This document shows positions 35,785 through 47,600 of a stretch of DNA of 64,000 bases, piece after piece. The stretch covers positions 7,817,777 to 7,881,776 of the forward strand of contig NC_037275.1 of assembly GCF_000002425.4 (NCBI RefSeq), written 5' to 3'. The notes beneath the pieces were generated by a model. The model saw only the letters and a list, made by a program, of their open reading frames with translations, made no database searches and was not told the origin of the DNA. Within the stretch, counting starts at the first letter, position 1. Each line of letters starts with the position of its first letter. Both the position numbers and the translations under genes were made by a program. This stretch comes from Physcomitrium patens (lineage: Eukaryota > Streptophyta > Bryopsida > Funariales > Funariaceae).

Positions 35785-38700
35785 TCACTTGCCTTCGGAA
35801 GCCAGTAAAAAGCCCGGCAATCGTGACTCAAGAACTGAGAGAAGCTCGTGCTTGCTGAACTTCAGGAGCATTTCCTCTGTGAAGAATAGACCACCTTGAT
35901 TGAGCCTTACAGCTGCTTCGACAAGCTGACCTCTTAGCAACTGCGAGAGAATCACTCCACTTGCAGCAACACACTCTTTGTAAAGAGGAAGATAAGCCAC
36001 AGTAACTTGCAGTTGCAAAGGAAGCTCCTGCAGGTGAAGAGGCGAGGAACCCCGCTTCAGGGCACGCATGACATTCAGATGGTGGGCTTCACCAAGTAGA
36101 CGGCCCTTGAAGAATGCTTCCTCCGACCATTCGTCCAGTAAAAACGCCCGTAGCTCCGTGGTGATAGCCTCGTCCTCCGACTTTGCAATGCTGTCAGCAA
36201 TCGTGTATGTTGCCTCCGGGTTGTTCAAGAAATCCGCTTGCAACAAAAAAGCTATGCCCTTCAGGGATCCACCCGAGCGTTCACCTGCTGCCTGTGTCCC
36301 AAGCAAATGATATCACAGAGTCCAAAAGACGTAAGTACTATTGAAGGAGACCTTTGACCTAAGCTATGAGCACATTCCGTCATTCAGGAGAAAAAAGTTC
36401 ATAATAAATATACCTTAAGAATCTCGGCGCTAAGAGTCTGCAAGACATGATGGGGAACGTGGCTCAAGAGAAAAGCGGCAACTTCCACGCGGCTACTGGA
36501 GGCTGCAGCAGTCAGTGCCAAACATAGTTCCATGTCTTTACAACCCTTCTCTACGAACCAATGGACAACCTGCACCATACCCAAGCATGGGTGCAAAATT
36601 AGTAGAATAATAGTACCGCAAAGTGAATGGAAACCAAACCTTTCTATTGAAGTATAAAGTACTGTAAGTTTGAACTTGGAAGAATACTCGTTCAATAAAT
36701 CGTAACTACTACACCAACCTCAATACAACCCCGTTCAGCAGCTCTCATAAGAGGTCCCAGAAAAGAATCTGCTTTGCCATCTTCAACCAGGCATTCCATA
36801 GTACCAATTTTACTATAATGAGAGGCGAACCCCAGCGCCAAGTCCACATCTAACTCCACTCCATTTCTTTGTGCGATCTGCACATACATACAAGACATTA
36901 CCTCAGTGTCAGCCTCAACACCTACTCCACTCAAGCTACACGTACCCTAGGGACAAGATTTGTATAAGCTAAATCGTAAAGACAACCACAAGTTTGCATT
37001 GCTTAATACCTGGAGCAATATTCGTACAAGCTCAGTACTCCCAAACCTAGCGGCTTCCAAAAAGCATTGGTTCACATTGTCTGCACCTCCTTCTACCAGA
37101 AGCCCAAGCAGCCCTTGCATAGCACTGGCAGCTATGCCAGTTGCCCACCCAGGGTCAATGGCGCTGGAGAACAGAGTGAGAGGAAAACATGCTGCATCAA
37201 AGGCTTCCGTATAGTCTTTTTTCGTCAGCCGAGAGGCTGCTAATTCCAAAAACCTCTTGAACGCCATAAGCTGAAGACGTGACTCTACCGCCGAGCTATG
37301 TATAATTGCCATGCATATGTCACTAGGTGACCCAGGGTGTGCTCCTTTCCCACGTGAATGTGATCCAATACACTTCAGAGCCCATTCAGTGAATCTCTGA
37401 ACTTTGGCCGCAGCTTCAGCCTTCAAAATTTCGTCGCCGTTGCATTCCTGTAGTCTTTCCCGTAACCTGTAAAACCAACAATAAAGTTAAATTTGACTAT
37501 TTCGTAAATAAATCATGATACTTCTCCAATTACAACAGATGAAGTGAATGTTGATTGACTACATGTACTGAATTTTTTTTGACGGGAAAAGTTGAGATAA
37601 ATTGATAAGAACGAATGGATATGAAAAGTCTACCTTTGTGCCATCACAGTAACAGTGTCTGCTAGGCTCATTGTCCGAGATCGGCATGCTGATACGCATG
37701 AAGCCAAAAAGGAAGTACGAAGCGCCGCTCGTGAGAAGTCATGGGCTCCAGCGAGGATCAACCTCTCAATTAAACATGTTGCACCCGCCAATTCCTGTGA
37801 TGTGCTGGAAGTAATACACAAACGGCTCTGCTTAGTTCCTTCATGTAGTCCAAGTAATTCCTTCATTCTAGTCCGCAATGTATATGCGAGTTCACGTTGC
37901 TTTCTACCATCTCTTAAGGCAGTGTTTTCAATGGATTAGCATTTGAGAAACCTAAACAAGACCTGAAATGAGTACACATACGCACTGCAGAATCTAATAA
38001 TATGGCTGTTAAACTCTAGATGCTTTCAAGGTACAGCTTTGCACCACTAAAATAGTAAAAGCAGAAGGACTCGAGCCCGTTTTGCACGATATGTCTCTCA
38101 CCTTAAGAACCAAATGGAATCCAAGGCAATACACAATCCATCGTTGAGCCTTTGAGGATCTGCTAGGGGTACAAGACTCTCAGCTAGAGCCCAGTCATGC
38201 ACACTTACTGCCAGCTGAAAAGATCTTCCCAACTCAATATGGTCTTTCTTTAATGACATACCATCGTCCTCTCCAGCAACGGTTCGGGAGCAATGAAGCT
38301 TCGCAGGAGTATCCCTCCCACTAGCTTCTGCAACACAACCATCGGTGCCTTCAAAACATTCGGCTGTGCGGCTGGAAACTTCTGCACAGGTGAAAACACA
38401 AAAACCCGAACACACTTAAATCGCAGACTTACTAAGTTGAATACATCTTACTCATGAATCCAAACCGGAACGACACGCACACTCAATAGTACCTGTAACT
38501 TAATTTATAAAAAAGTTGAGCATGATCAACTATGTGAGAAGAACAAATACATCCACTCACCACTTATAGAGAACGTAGTGGTGAATGTCACAAGACCCAA
38601 AATTAATACCAGTGAACCGGATATTGGCAGCAAAACAACCATGAGTGTCCAAGAGAGATGGTTGCAGAGTCCAGCGTACCATCGTTGCTACCTGAAGGAC

Positions 38701-38923
38701 TATCAACTCTGTCCAATTCGCTAGTACTGGCCCTGCATTCCTGGCTGTGAATGTGGTTCACATTCTGCCAACCACCACAAATTCCCACATCACATTCAAA
38801 CGAATGTCGAACTCCCAGTATCTCGTCCTCCTCCATGGGCGTTGCCTCGACCTCCTCCATCCTGTAGTCAGCTTCTGCTCCAGCGTCACGACATCTCATT
38901 GTATATTCACAATTATCTCTCAA
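35785..38923 (-). CDS. SKIP35: SKP1-interacting ankyrin-repeat protein SKIP35
   Basis: Exons 38923-38680, 38381-38102, 37912-37634, 37466-37010, 36877-36719, 36569-36414 and 36291-35785 give 693 residues. Recognised by long matches to the plant SKIP35 family: HDWALAESLVPLADPQRLND, SCRSRTMSLADTVTVMAQR with its LRERLQECNGDE sequel, FTEWALKCIGSHSRGKG, EAFDAACFPLTLFSSAIDPG, VEGGADNVNQCFLEAARFG, VDLALGFASHYSKIGTMEC, GPLMRAAERG and ILKAAGERSGGSLKG. The middle and C-terminal parts contain ankyrin-like helical repeats. In Arabidopsis the protein binds the SKP1 adaptor; its target is not known to me. The N-terminus is acidic. Several in-frame Met codons (38923, 38899, 38860, 38836) could be the start. 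An added block (DGRKQRELAYTLRTRMKELL) sits between exons 2 and 3; its acceptor CCTTAAG has a poor pyrimidine tract and is the weakest junction. Confidence 0.93.
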
Positions 38924-40830
38924 CGATGCTTAAATATGTGCTCATGATTAGTGTTCGTAGTATAGGATCCTTAAGGCGCAATGTGAACATATGGGTAACA
39001 ATTCTCCTGCGAAGAGCCCTCGAAAGGGTCGCAAACTGAGGTAGAAGCCATGATCATGTTCCAAGTACAACTTGGCGACAAATCTAATGCTTACGTGTAC
39101 ATCCTTGCACTCCCGTTCTCAAACCAGGGTTAACTTCAGCGGCACCTCGCCAGATTGATCTGTGAATTCAGTCGAAATTTATGTCATGTGAATACACTAA
39201 TGAAGAGGTTTAACATTGACACCTTCCGAGCATCGGCTATGAACGCAAACTTGATGTCATCTTGCAACTCCTGACGGCCCTCGCCGTCCCCAATATTGGG
39301 TAGCAGACGTAAATTACATTGCAAACCGCAGGTCTCCCGCCATCCTCAGTTACGGAACGTTAATTGGAAGTTTGTATTGCGATGCAATCCACTCTGCTGT
39401 CCTCAAGTCTAACGTATCTTGATGATTGTCGTAACTATTTGATGTTGATGTTTGCGCACCTTCACTGGCATGCATCGTGAATGCTCGTCCGAACGCTCAA
39501 GATCACAGGCAGCTGACAAAGAGGACACCAGTCAATTGATCGAAATAAACCTAAAAGGCACGCATGCGACCCACACAGAGGAATCACAACCACGAACCGG
39601 ACTAATACCGCAATCCAATCTGACCACCGTCCTTCCATGAATCCCACTAGCCTAAAACGGACACAAACTACCGTCCGCAAGAACCTAGAGCTGGATACAC
39701 ACTTAGAGGGCGGTGATGACACATGCATGAATTCGCACCACCGACGCCCATGAAGTCACACGGTACAACCAATTGAGCTGGAGGGTAAGCTCCACATATA
39801 AAATTCAAGAGAGTACTGCACAGTCACACCCACAAGAAACCTCCATCGCGTTCGAACTCTCCTCTAAAATAGCACCAGAATGAGAGAAGGGGATGGCGAG
39901 CTCCGAATTACCACGTTCACATTCATCACATCGCACAAAAGTGTCACAACAATTGGAACAATCAGCGACCCAAATTAGAAACCAAGCAACAGGACGGAAA
40001 ACTCCCAACCCTGCACTGAACGCAAAGCAACACCGAATAGCGATTGATCATCCATTTCTTCTCTTACGAATATGCACAGATAGGGCCGCTGCTGCTGGTG
40101 CTGCTGCTGATGATGATGACGATGACTTTGCTTCGATAACAAACCGAATTCGATGGAGTAGATCTTGATGAAGGGTCAGCAGGTTTAACGATTGGAAGGG
40201 AAGGCCAGGTGGGTGGGAAGCAAGAGTGGGGGGGGGGGGATCGTCGCGCTCCTCTCTCTCCTTCTCTCGCTCTCGCTCTCTCACAGCGTAATGCTGAATG
40301 ATGAGAGCGAATGAGGCGGTGCTCCAATCTGCAGAGGGGACAGACAGACACCCACCCAGCTGTCTGCCTGGCGCAGCGACGGTCGAGCTTGGCTGTCTGG
40401 CTTTGCGTTGGCTTCGCAGTGGAGCAACACTTCCTCACTCTCTCTCTCGTTCTCTATCTCGCTTACAGCCCTAACAGACGGAGGAAGGCTGCGGGCACGC
40501 ATTCCATGTCCATCCAGGCAGGCAGGCAACCATTGATCCCCTCCTCCTCCCCTCCCCGCAGCCAGGCTCTCTCTCTCTCCACATTCGCAACAACGTTGTC
40601 GTCATCTCTCCACCAGGCGCACAAGGCGCACCCCTTCGTCGCCATACCCGCCCCTTCCTTCTCCATACCCGCCCCTTCGTTCTTCATACCCGCCCAATAT
40701 ACCCGAATCGTACCCGCCGGTAAGACCTGTGGCTCGACACCCGCTGCCGGACGACGGGTTTCGTCCACCATTTCCCTGATTTCGGCCAATTATTCCAGGA
40801 TGAGTGCCTTCGATGGGCCTCGGTGATTAA
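38924..40830. other. SKIP35 upstream region with GC-rich island
   Basis: 38924-39850 is moderate in composition without a supported gene. 39850-40800 is GC-rich, with CT-rich tracts near 40245-40280 and 40435-40460, a G run near 40230 and a 21-bp repeat (40631-40692). It looks like a promoter and 5' UTR region, most simply for SKIP35 with an unspliced leader intron between. Open frames across the island on both strands have low-complexity products and no domain, so I do not call them genes. Confidence 0.4.
40631..40692. repeat. three imperfect 20-21-bp tandem repeats
   Basis: Units of the form CCCCTTCNTNNNCATACCCG occur at 40631-40650, 40651-40671 and 40672-40692, with a broken fourth unit after it. 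They encode near-repeats in both directions, but no protein context supports coding. Confidence 0.8.
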
Positions 40831-41020
40831 GAAGACAATTTACTCACTTATCAAATAATTTACTCACTTGTCATGCGCGTGTAATTTTCCTCAATAAACT
40901 AGGAAACCCTCAGTTTGGTTTTTATTCCATTTTATTTTATTTTCATAAACTACTAAATTATGTTGAATGTTTTTTTATTTACACATACACATAAGTTAAA
41001 GTAGGCAATTGATTTTTTCT

Positions 41021-41060
41021 TGTATATATACTAGTGGTTAAACCCACTAGTATATATACA
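41021..41060. repeat. 17-bp perfect inverted repeat with 6-base loop
   Basis: Arm 41021-41037 (TGTATATATACTAGTGG) is the reverse complement of 41044-41060. Partly TA-rich, but the CTAGTGG core makes it more than a TA tract. It could be a terminator-like hairpin or part of a small fold-back element. Nearby the decamer GGCAGCCAAT is present twice (near 41096 and 41176). Confidence 0.6.
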
Positions 41061-41229
41061 TCAAATACATTTTGCCAGCATCAAAATATATTTTTGGCAG
41101 CCAATCAAAATCAAAATCAAAAAAAAAACAAAAAAAAAAAAAAAAAAAACACTCACACACACAAAATATACCTCGGCAGCCAATGGGATTTTTGATGCTG
41201 CATACATACATGGGCTGCTTGATTTATAG

Positions 41230-41261
<32 letters not shown>

Positions 41262-42673
41262 CCATGTATAATAAATAAATAAATAAATAAATAAAACTTG
41301 AATAAAGATCAAAGAGTTACAACAAATAAAAATCATGTTTATTTTTTCTATCAGCATTTGTAGATTTATAATTAACATATATAGGTTTTGGATTTAAAAT
41401 CTTAAAATCAATTTTATCTTTAATGTTGAATTTATTCCACAAAAAAATGGAAAACAAATTGGTTGTGAAATTTCATTACATAAACAGTACATTGAAGTTT
41501 TTATATGTTTTTTATTAGTATCTATTGATTTAATTAATTTTTATATTTTTAAAAAATAAAATTTTAAGAAGTAATATTTATATTATCTTAGTAATTTATA
41601 CACCTTTGAATTTGGAAAGAAATTTAGTATGTTGTTTAGATTGTATGCATAATAAAACAACATACAATTGATTATAGAGAAATAAAAACATTTGGTAGAT
41701 ATACCTCAAAGATTAGAATCGTCCAAGATTGTGATTTGTTTACAATCATGAAAAAATTAAGTATTTTAAGATATTGCCTTTAATTTGGCTCGAATACAAA
41801 TATATATATATTTCACAACCAATTTGTTTTTCATTATATATATTACTAGGTTTTCTAATCTTTGTTTTTGTGTAGTCAATAAAGTGCTTTGTAATTGCAT
41901 TTTTTTTTCTCATCTCTTGATATTATTTCTTCTAATTACAAGCATGTTCTTATTTCTATTTTTCTTTTGCCTTGTAGAGTATTAAATAGCTACATGTTAT
42001 TTATTCATTAATTTATTTCTTTCTTGTAGCGTTTTTTGCAGCTATATTTATTTGAACTCCAATTAAATTTACAGATATTTTTTGGAAAAATAACTTGAAT
42101 ATAAAAATGGATTTAAATAAATACATAAAATATTAAATTATATTTATGGTATTATTTTATTAAATATAAAATACTTCTTATTCTTTAAAATGAATATATA
42201 TATATATATATATAATTAAAGACTTTTTTAAGAAACAATTTTTTAAATGATTCATACATCATACTTATTGCTATGGATAAACAACAAATTATAATTTTAT
42301 GATTCTTATTGATGCTTTGGTTATTTTCTGTTTAATTTTTGGAAACTTACAAAACCTCTAAAATCTTCAATTGGATTTGAAAAATTTCTAAGAAGCTTAT
42401 GAGAGTATTTTATATTCTTTTAGAAGCTTTTATATAACATTGAACAACAATTTAGGACTAGTTTGGAAGTTTAAATAAATTAAGAAATTTAATTAGGAAG
42501 TTAAAATAAATTCAACACATCAAATTCAGAAAATTAAACTAAAAAAATAATGATCACTTCTTGTATATACTACTCATATGTTTAATGAACTTCTTATTAG
42601 AATTCAATATGTTTACTGTAAACATTTTTATTAGCAAAATTACATTTTTATAAATATTTATTTTAAATAAATT

Positions 42674-42717
<44 letters not shown>

Positions 42718-42990
42718 AGCACATACTCAAACTAATATCTCACTCAAATTATATAAAAAAAATATTCGCAAATAAACCACACAAGATGTTCTCAAAACAA
42801 ATAAAACATATCAAAAACTTTAATCACCATTTAATGTGCAGATGTTATGATTCCAACACATCACCACATTATTTCAGTAAGAAAGGGAAAGAAAAACCCA
42901 TGTGAAAAACGACCCACATGAGACCCACCCATCAAGATAAAAAATAAAATAAAAGAATAAATCCCAGCCAGTCCCTTCTAACCAACCATC
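41061..42990. other. AT-rich gene-free spacer with microsatellites
   Basis: No gene is seen. Simple repeats: an A-rich tract near 41120-41150, (TA)n at 41230-41256, (AAAT)n at 41270-41295, a short (TA)n near 42190-42210 and a long (TA)n at 42676-42712. Confidence 0.6.
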
Positions 42991-43050
42991 CAGGGAACCG
43001 CTGCACGGAGAATGTATTTCCGACCAATGACCAGAACAGCAATACCGACC

Positions 43051-43070
43051 CCTTTTACTTTAAAGTAAAA
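43051..43070. promoter_or_regulatory. 18-bp palindrome in the TMA7 promoter region
   Basis: TTTTACTTTAAAGTAAAA (43053-43070) is a perfect palindrome about 250 bases before the TMA7 ATG. Its left part belongs to the 15-mer shared with the region upstream of the F-box gene. AAAG cores on both strands could bind DOF-type factors; this is inference. Confidence 0.35.
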
Positions 43071-43316
43071 TTTACGCCACGGTGGATGGGATCAAGTTTA
43101 AAGCAAAAGGAGGGGGGCAGGGGCTTCATGGGTTTGCTTGCTGTGAGAAGCGGCAGCAGCCTCGACGCGGCCACCGACATCGTCAGAAGAGCCTTCTCTT
43201 CTGCCTGTGTGTGTGCGTGCATGCCTGCGCTTGATTTCGGTGGCTGATTACAGATTGATTGATTGATTGCTTCGAGGTTTCGACGCCACATTGCAGCGTC
43301 GTCGAGTGTACCAGCC

Positions 43317-43645
43317 ATGTCAGGAAGGCAAGGTAATGTTGCGCGAGCGCGTCTCCTTCTCTACGTGCTTTGCCGTGCGGTATTTTGGGCAAACTTGAGG
43401 TGGTGGTTGTCGTCGTCGTCGTTGTTTTCGGTTTCTGAGATTGTGAAGCCCCCTTTGTCGCTTGATTTTGGTGGCGGTGATGACATCTCGATGAGGAATT
43501 TAGGGTCCTTCGAGTTAATTTAGTTCAATTTGGTTCGCTTGGAGCGTTTTGAATCCACGTCTGCATCTTTGCCTGTTGTGAGTCTCTGCGGGTGCTTGGT
43601 GGAGTTAAAAGTGTGTTGATGTTGTTTTTGTTTGTTTGGCTTCTT

Positions 43646-43689
<44 letters not shown>

Positions 43690-44626
43690 CGTTTTCTTTT
43701 CTTTATTAGAGACATATAGTTGGATTTTGCAGCCGTCCAATTGATCTCTTGTTTTGCCCACGAGTTAGCGTTTTATTTATTTATTTATCTATTTTTCTGA
43801 AATTTAGGGTTGTTGTCACTCGTCTTGAGTTTTTGATGATTTGGGTGGAAGCCTTAAATCTACCGTCAAGCATCGTTAGGGTTCATGGGTACACGCCCTT
43901 CTTATTGTGATTTTATAGGGAATACCTACTCGAGGCTTTCTTCATGGAAAACTCCCTTGTGCAGGTGGAAAGTTGAAGCCCTTGAAGGCTCCGAAGGGCA
44001 AGGAGAAAGAGTACGATGAGGTGAGACATTTTGACAATTGCCCAATTTTGCCTCCGAAATCTGGTCACATGGAAGCCAGTTTAGAGATGGTTTTGAGACC
44101 TGGCAAAAACTTACTGATATTTTGGTGTATCATGGTACATTGTTAAGAAATACTTCATAATTGACATAAAATTGTTTTTACCTTGTTGTGGTGTAGTCGG
44201 ACCTTGCCAACCTCCAAAAAAAGAAAGAGGAGGAGAAGGTAAGAACTTCAGTACGGTTTGGATATGTCATGTGGATGGTTGAGATTTTAATGTCTTTATG
44301 AATGATCGTTCTTCTTGAGCAGAGAAGGCATAGCTTACGTGTGAGGGTTTATGGTGTTTTATTGTAGTGATCATCAGTGTCCTCAACTACATTTGGGACG
44401 TTTATTATTTTCTAGCCATTTTTCTTTGTGAATTAAAGTTGTGATGAGTAGTCTTCTGCAGATAAGTTCAGAACATGGTGCTTTTCTAGACGGGTGTAGG
44501 ACTTCACGTTCTTATATTCTTTGATTTTTTTTCCACGTACAGGCCTTGAAGGAATTGAAAGCGAAGGCCCAGAGTAAGGGTGCTTTTGGTGGAGCTGGTT
44601 TGAAGAAAAGTGGTGGGAAGAAGTAA
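43317..44626 (+). CDS. TMA7: translation machinery-associated protein 7 (TMA7/CCDC72 family)
   Basis: Four small exons, 43317-43332, 43965-44020, 44197-44238 and 44543-44626, give a 65-residue basic protein, the usual size for the family. It starts MSGRQGGKLKPLKAPKGKEK, has a Lys/Glu coiled segment (DLANLQKKKEEEKALKELKA) and ends SKGAFGGAGLKKSGGKK, all hallmarks of TMA7. The yeast protein associates with ribosomes; a role in translation is known at family level only. Every exon is too short to stand out by itself; the call rests on the joined product. The first intron holds a 40-base (CT)n tract and two TTAGGGTT telo-box motifs. Confidence 0.95.
43648..43687. repeat. (CT)n microsatellite in TMA7 intron 1
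   Basis: About twenty CT dimers within the 632-base first intron, on the sense strand. CT/GA tracts near plant 5' ends often influence transcription, but nothing here proves that. Confidence 0.9.
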
Positions 44627-47600
44627 GCATGTGGCCATGATGCCCTGAAGTTTATGATACGATACAAAATTGAAGCTAAAGGCACTGAAAGTTCCACTGT
44701 TGACCTTCTCATTATGGAAGCACCATACCAATAGCAAGAAATTGATGAGGTTATTATCGTATATGCTGGTGTTTGTTCTGGTATTTCTAAAGGCCCTAAT
44801 TCCTTACAGAAAACAGCTCTCTGCATTTTTCAACCATCGCAGAGGATTTTATGTGCTTGTGTTCCTCTTGATGAGGGGTACTTAACTGTGAGCGACTTTC
44901 CACAATTCGTGTACTGCGACTGCAATTTGTTGTCAACTGTTACAGTCTCTTGCACACTGATGTTTGAGTGATTGATACGTTTCGAATGGTCAACACAATA
45001 AGTTTTAATTGTTACGCTTCATGATGATTTTCCTAAAAATTCTTAGTCAATTTGAATCTCAAAGTTTAAGTTGAGTTGCAATCGAGCAAGATATCATCAT
45101 ATGCATCATGTGAGTCTTAAATGACCCAATGGAGTAGGGTTTTGTCTACTTGTCTGGAATAGTTTAGTATCCGGTGAAGTATAGCATACCGAGTCTATGT
45201 TTATGCTGTGGTATCAGAAAACAATTAGGAAACAGTCAAGCTTCTCTATCCTGTTTGCTCGTCAATTTCGACACACATTAGGTTATAAAAATGTATGTCT
45301 CAAATACTACATTCAAATTATTGAAAGCCTGTGGAAATTACGAGCCTTAAACATTCTAAATGTTCATGTTAATGTCAGCATGGAAGTTAAATTAATCCTT
45401 AGAATCCAGGAATCTCTTTCAGAGAAGTCCATTTAGATTGATTGAGTTTAAATTTTGTTTTCGATTGGTCAATTGTTGCTAGGCTTGCGAATCATCATCT
45501 CTTCAGAGAAGTATTTTTGTTACAAAGAGATTTAATTTTTACACATACATAGACAGAGTTGAATATATAAGTAGCGAACCTTTTATCTATAATTATATTA
45601 CTGTGTTATTTTTTTTTATTGCTATTCTTAAAACTTAAAATTAAAGATCAGATTGTCTGAAAGGATCACTAACAACAGCTTTGGAACATTATCTTTAGTA
45701 GTCTCTGTTAATAATAATAATTTTAGTAATTCATGTTATAAAAATGATCATTATTATATATTGTACAATTAATATATGAGTATTTAACTTCCTAAAGGCA
45801 TTTTACGAAAGATATCTAATTGAATTAGTATAATTCACAGACTTGGTATTAGAATATTGAGGCGAATGTCACATTAGACCAAAAAAAAAAATTTGTTCAT
45901 ATTTCAAAATAAATGGCTGAAGCCAGTTTTAATGAAGTGTTTGGTTGTTTGATGTTAACATTCTTTATTAGACTCCACTCCACTTAATTGATAATATTGT
46001 TTCGAATACATGTTAGAAACAACACAATTCTTGTGTTAATAAGCATTGTAGTATTGTGAAATTTTGAGTTTAAGTTAGTACTTTATGCATTTACTATTAT
46101 ATTCTACTTTGTAGTCTAAACCCATGTTTTACATTTCATTGTCTGTTTGCAGGCAATAATCTGCAAAAATTCACAAGAATTTTCAGTACTTTTGTTCTTC
46201 ACATTGAACTTTTATTAAATCTCCATTTTGACCAAAGGTTTGTAAAGAAAGTAAAATATAGTTGCAAAGAAGTTAGGAATATATTTTCAATATATGGTTC
46301 AATAGCACGAAACTGAAGGAAAGGATCTAATGAGCTGGAATACTAATCAAAAAAAAAAAAAAAAAAAAAAAATCCTTTTTTGGCCCTAAAAAATAAAATT
46401 TATTTGCATAATCTTTGTGAATTCTGTGAAATTTAAAGAGTTGTGATCCACAATAGTCAAATGTTCTTTTTATGCTTGTATTAATTGCAGTAGAATTTTA
46501 AAATAATTATATATACACATATACATAATTTTATATGTAAATAAGGCAGTCTTTCTTTCTATTCAAGAGTTTGTAGGCAATAATAATTACCTTTGATTAC
46601 TTATGAATCATTATATTTCAACTAGCAGTGATGTGATGTTTAATGGTTTTTTTCTAAATCAATTATAATGTGTCATAATTGTATTTATATTAAAAAGGTG
46701 TTATTTTATATATCAATTGAATTTTCAAAGATTTGTAGTTGCATGTTTTTTCTTTGGCACTAAATATGGCACTTATGCAAAATTGATTTATAATTTCTTC
46801 ATTATCAATTAGTTAATATCAATGCATGTTTTTGTGTATATATATATATATATATATACATACATCATGTGTGATTCTGACATTTTTTTTAAGAATGTGT
46901 AATTTTAAATGTAATGCTATCTGTTACCAAAAATTATGAAAGCTTTTACAGAAGTGCCATGTGACCTCACAAGATCCTTTTACAAAGTCTATGAACTTAA
47001 AAAGCCTCAACAACAATGCTACATAGTTTTAAGAGATTATTATTTTAAATATTTAATTACTAATTCTTGATAATTTTTTTGTATATAATTATAGAAAAAA
47101 TTGAAACTATATGTCATTTTAAAAATAAATTCTTTACCATAGTAATGTCACAATCTTTTAACTTTGGTGTATTCTTTTAATATCTTCACTTCAATGTTAA
47201 AAGTGAAATACAAAAATTCATCAAAAAAAAAAAATTAATTGATAGAATTCTTTAGTATTGCTTACAAAAAGAATTGTACAAGGTCATAATGCCACAATTT
47301 CCATAATTCAAGCTCCGTTTTTTAACAACTCAAATTGATATATTCACATTCTTTTAGAAAATAGTTAATACTAATCATTGTCATATTTATTTCTCTAAAA
47401 AAAAAAAACAATGTTATGTCTAAACTAAGGTTGGCAAGTTGGTATATTAAATTCTTTTGATTTGTGTATATATATATATATATATATATATACTCATATT
47501 TATTTTGATTATTATCATTTTTATAATTATTATTAATATTTTCTATGCTACACAACAAAATTTGTTTCTAACATAAAAGCCATCCCTTTCATATTGCATA

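Noticed and set aside
40311..40826. 171-residue plus-strand frame upstream of SKIP35
   Set aside because: Crosses CT-rich tracts and the 21-bp repeat; the translation is low-complexity and shows no domain. More likely promoter or leader.
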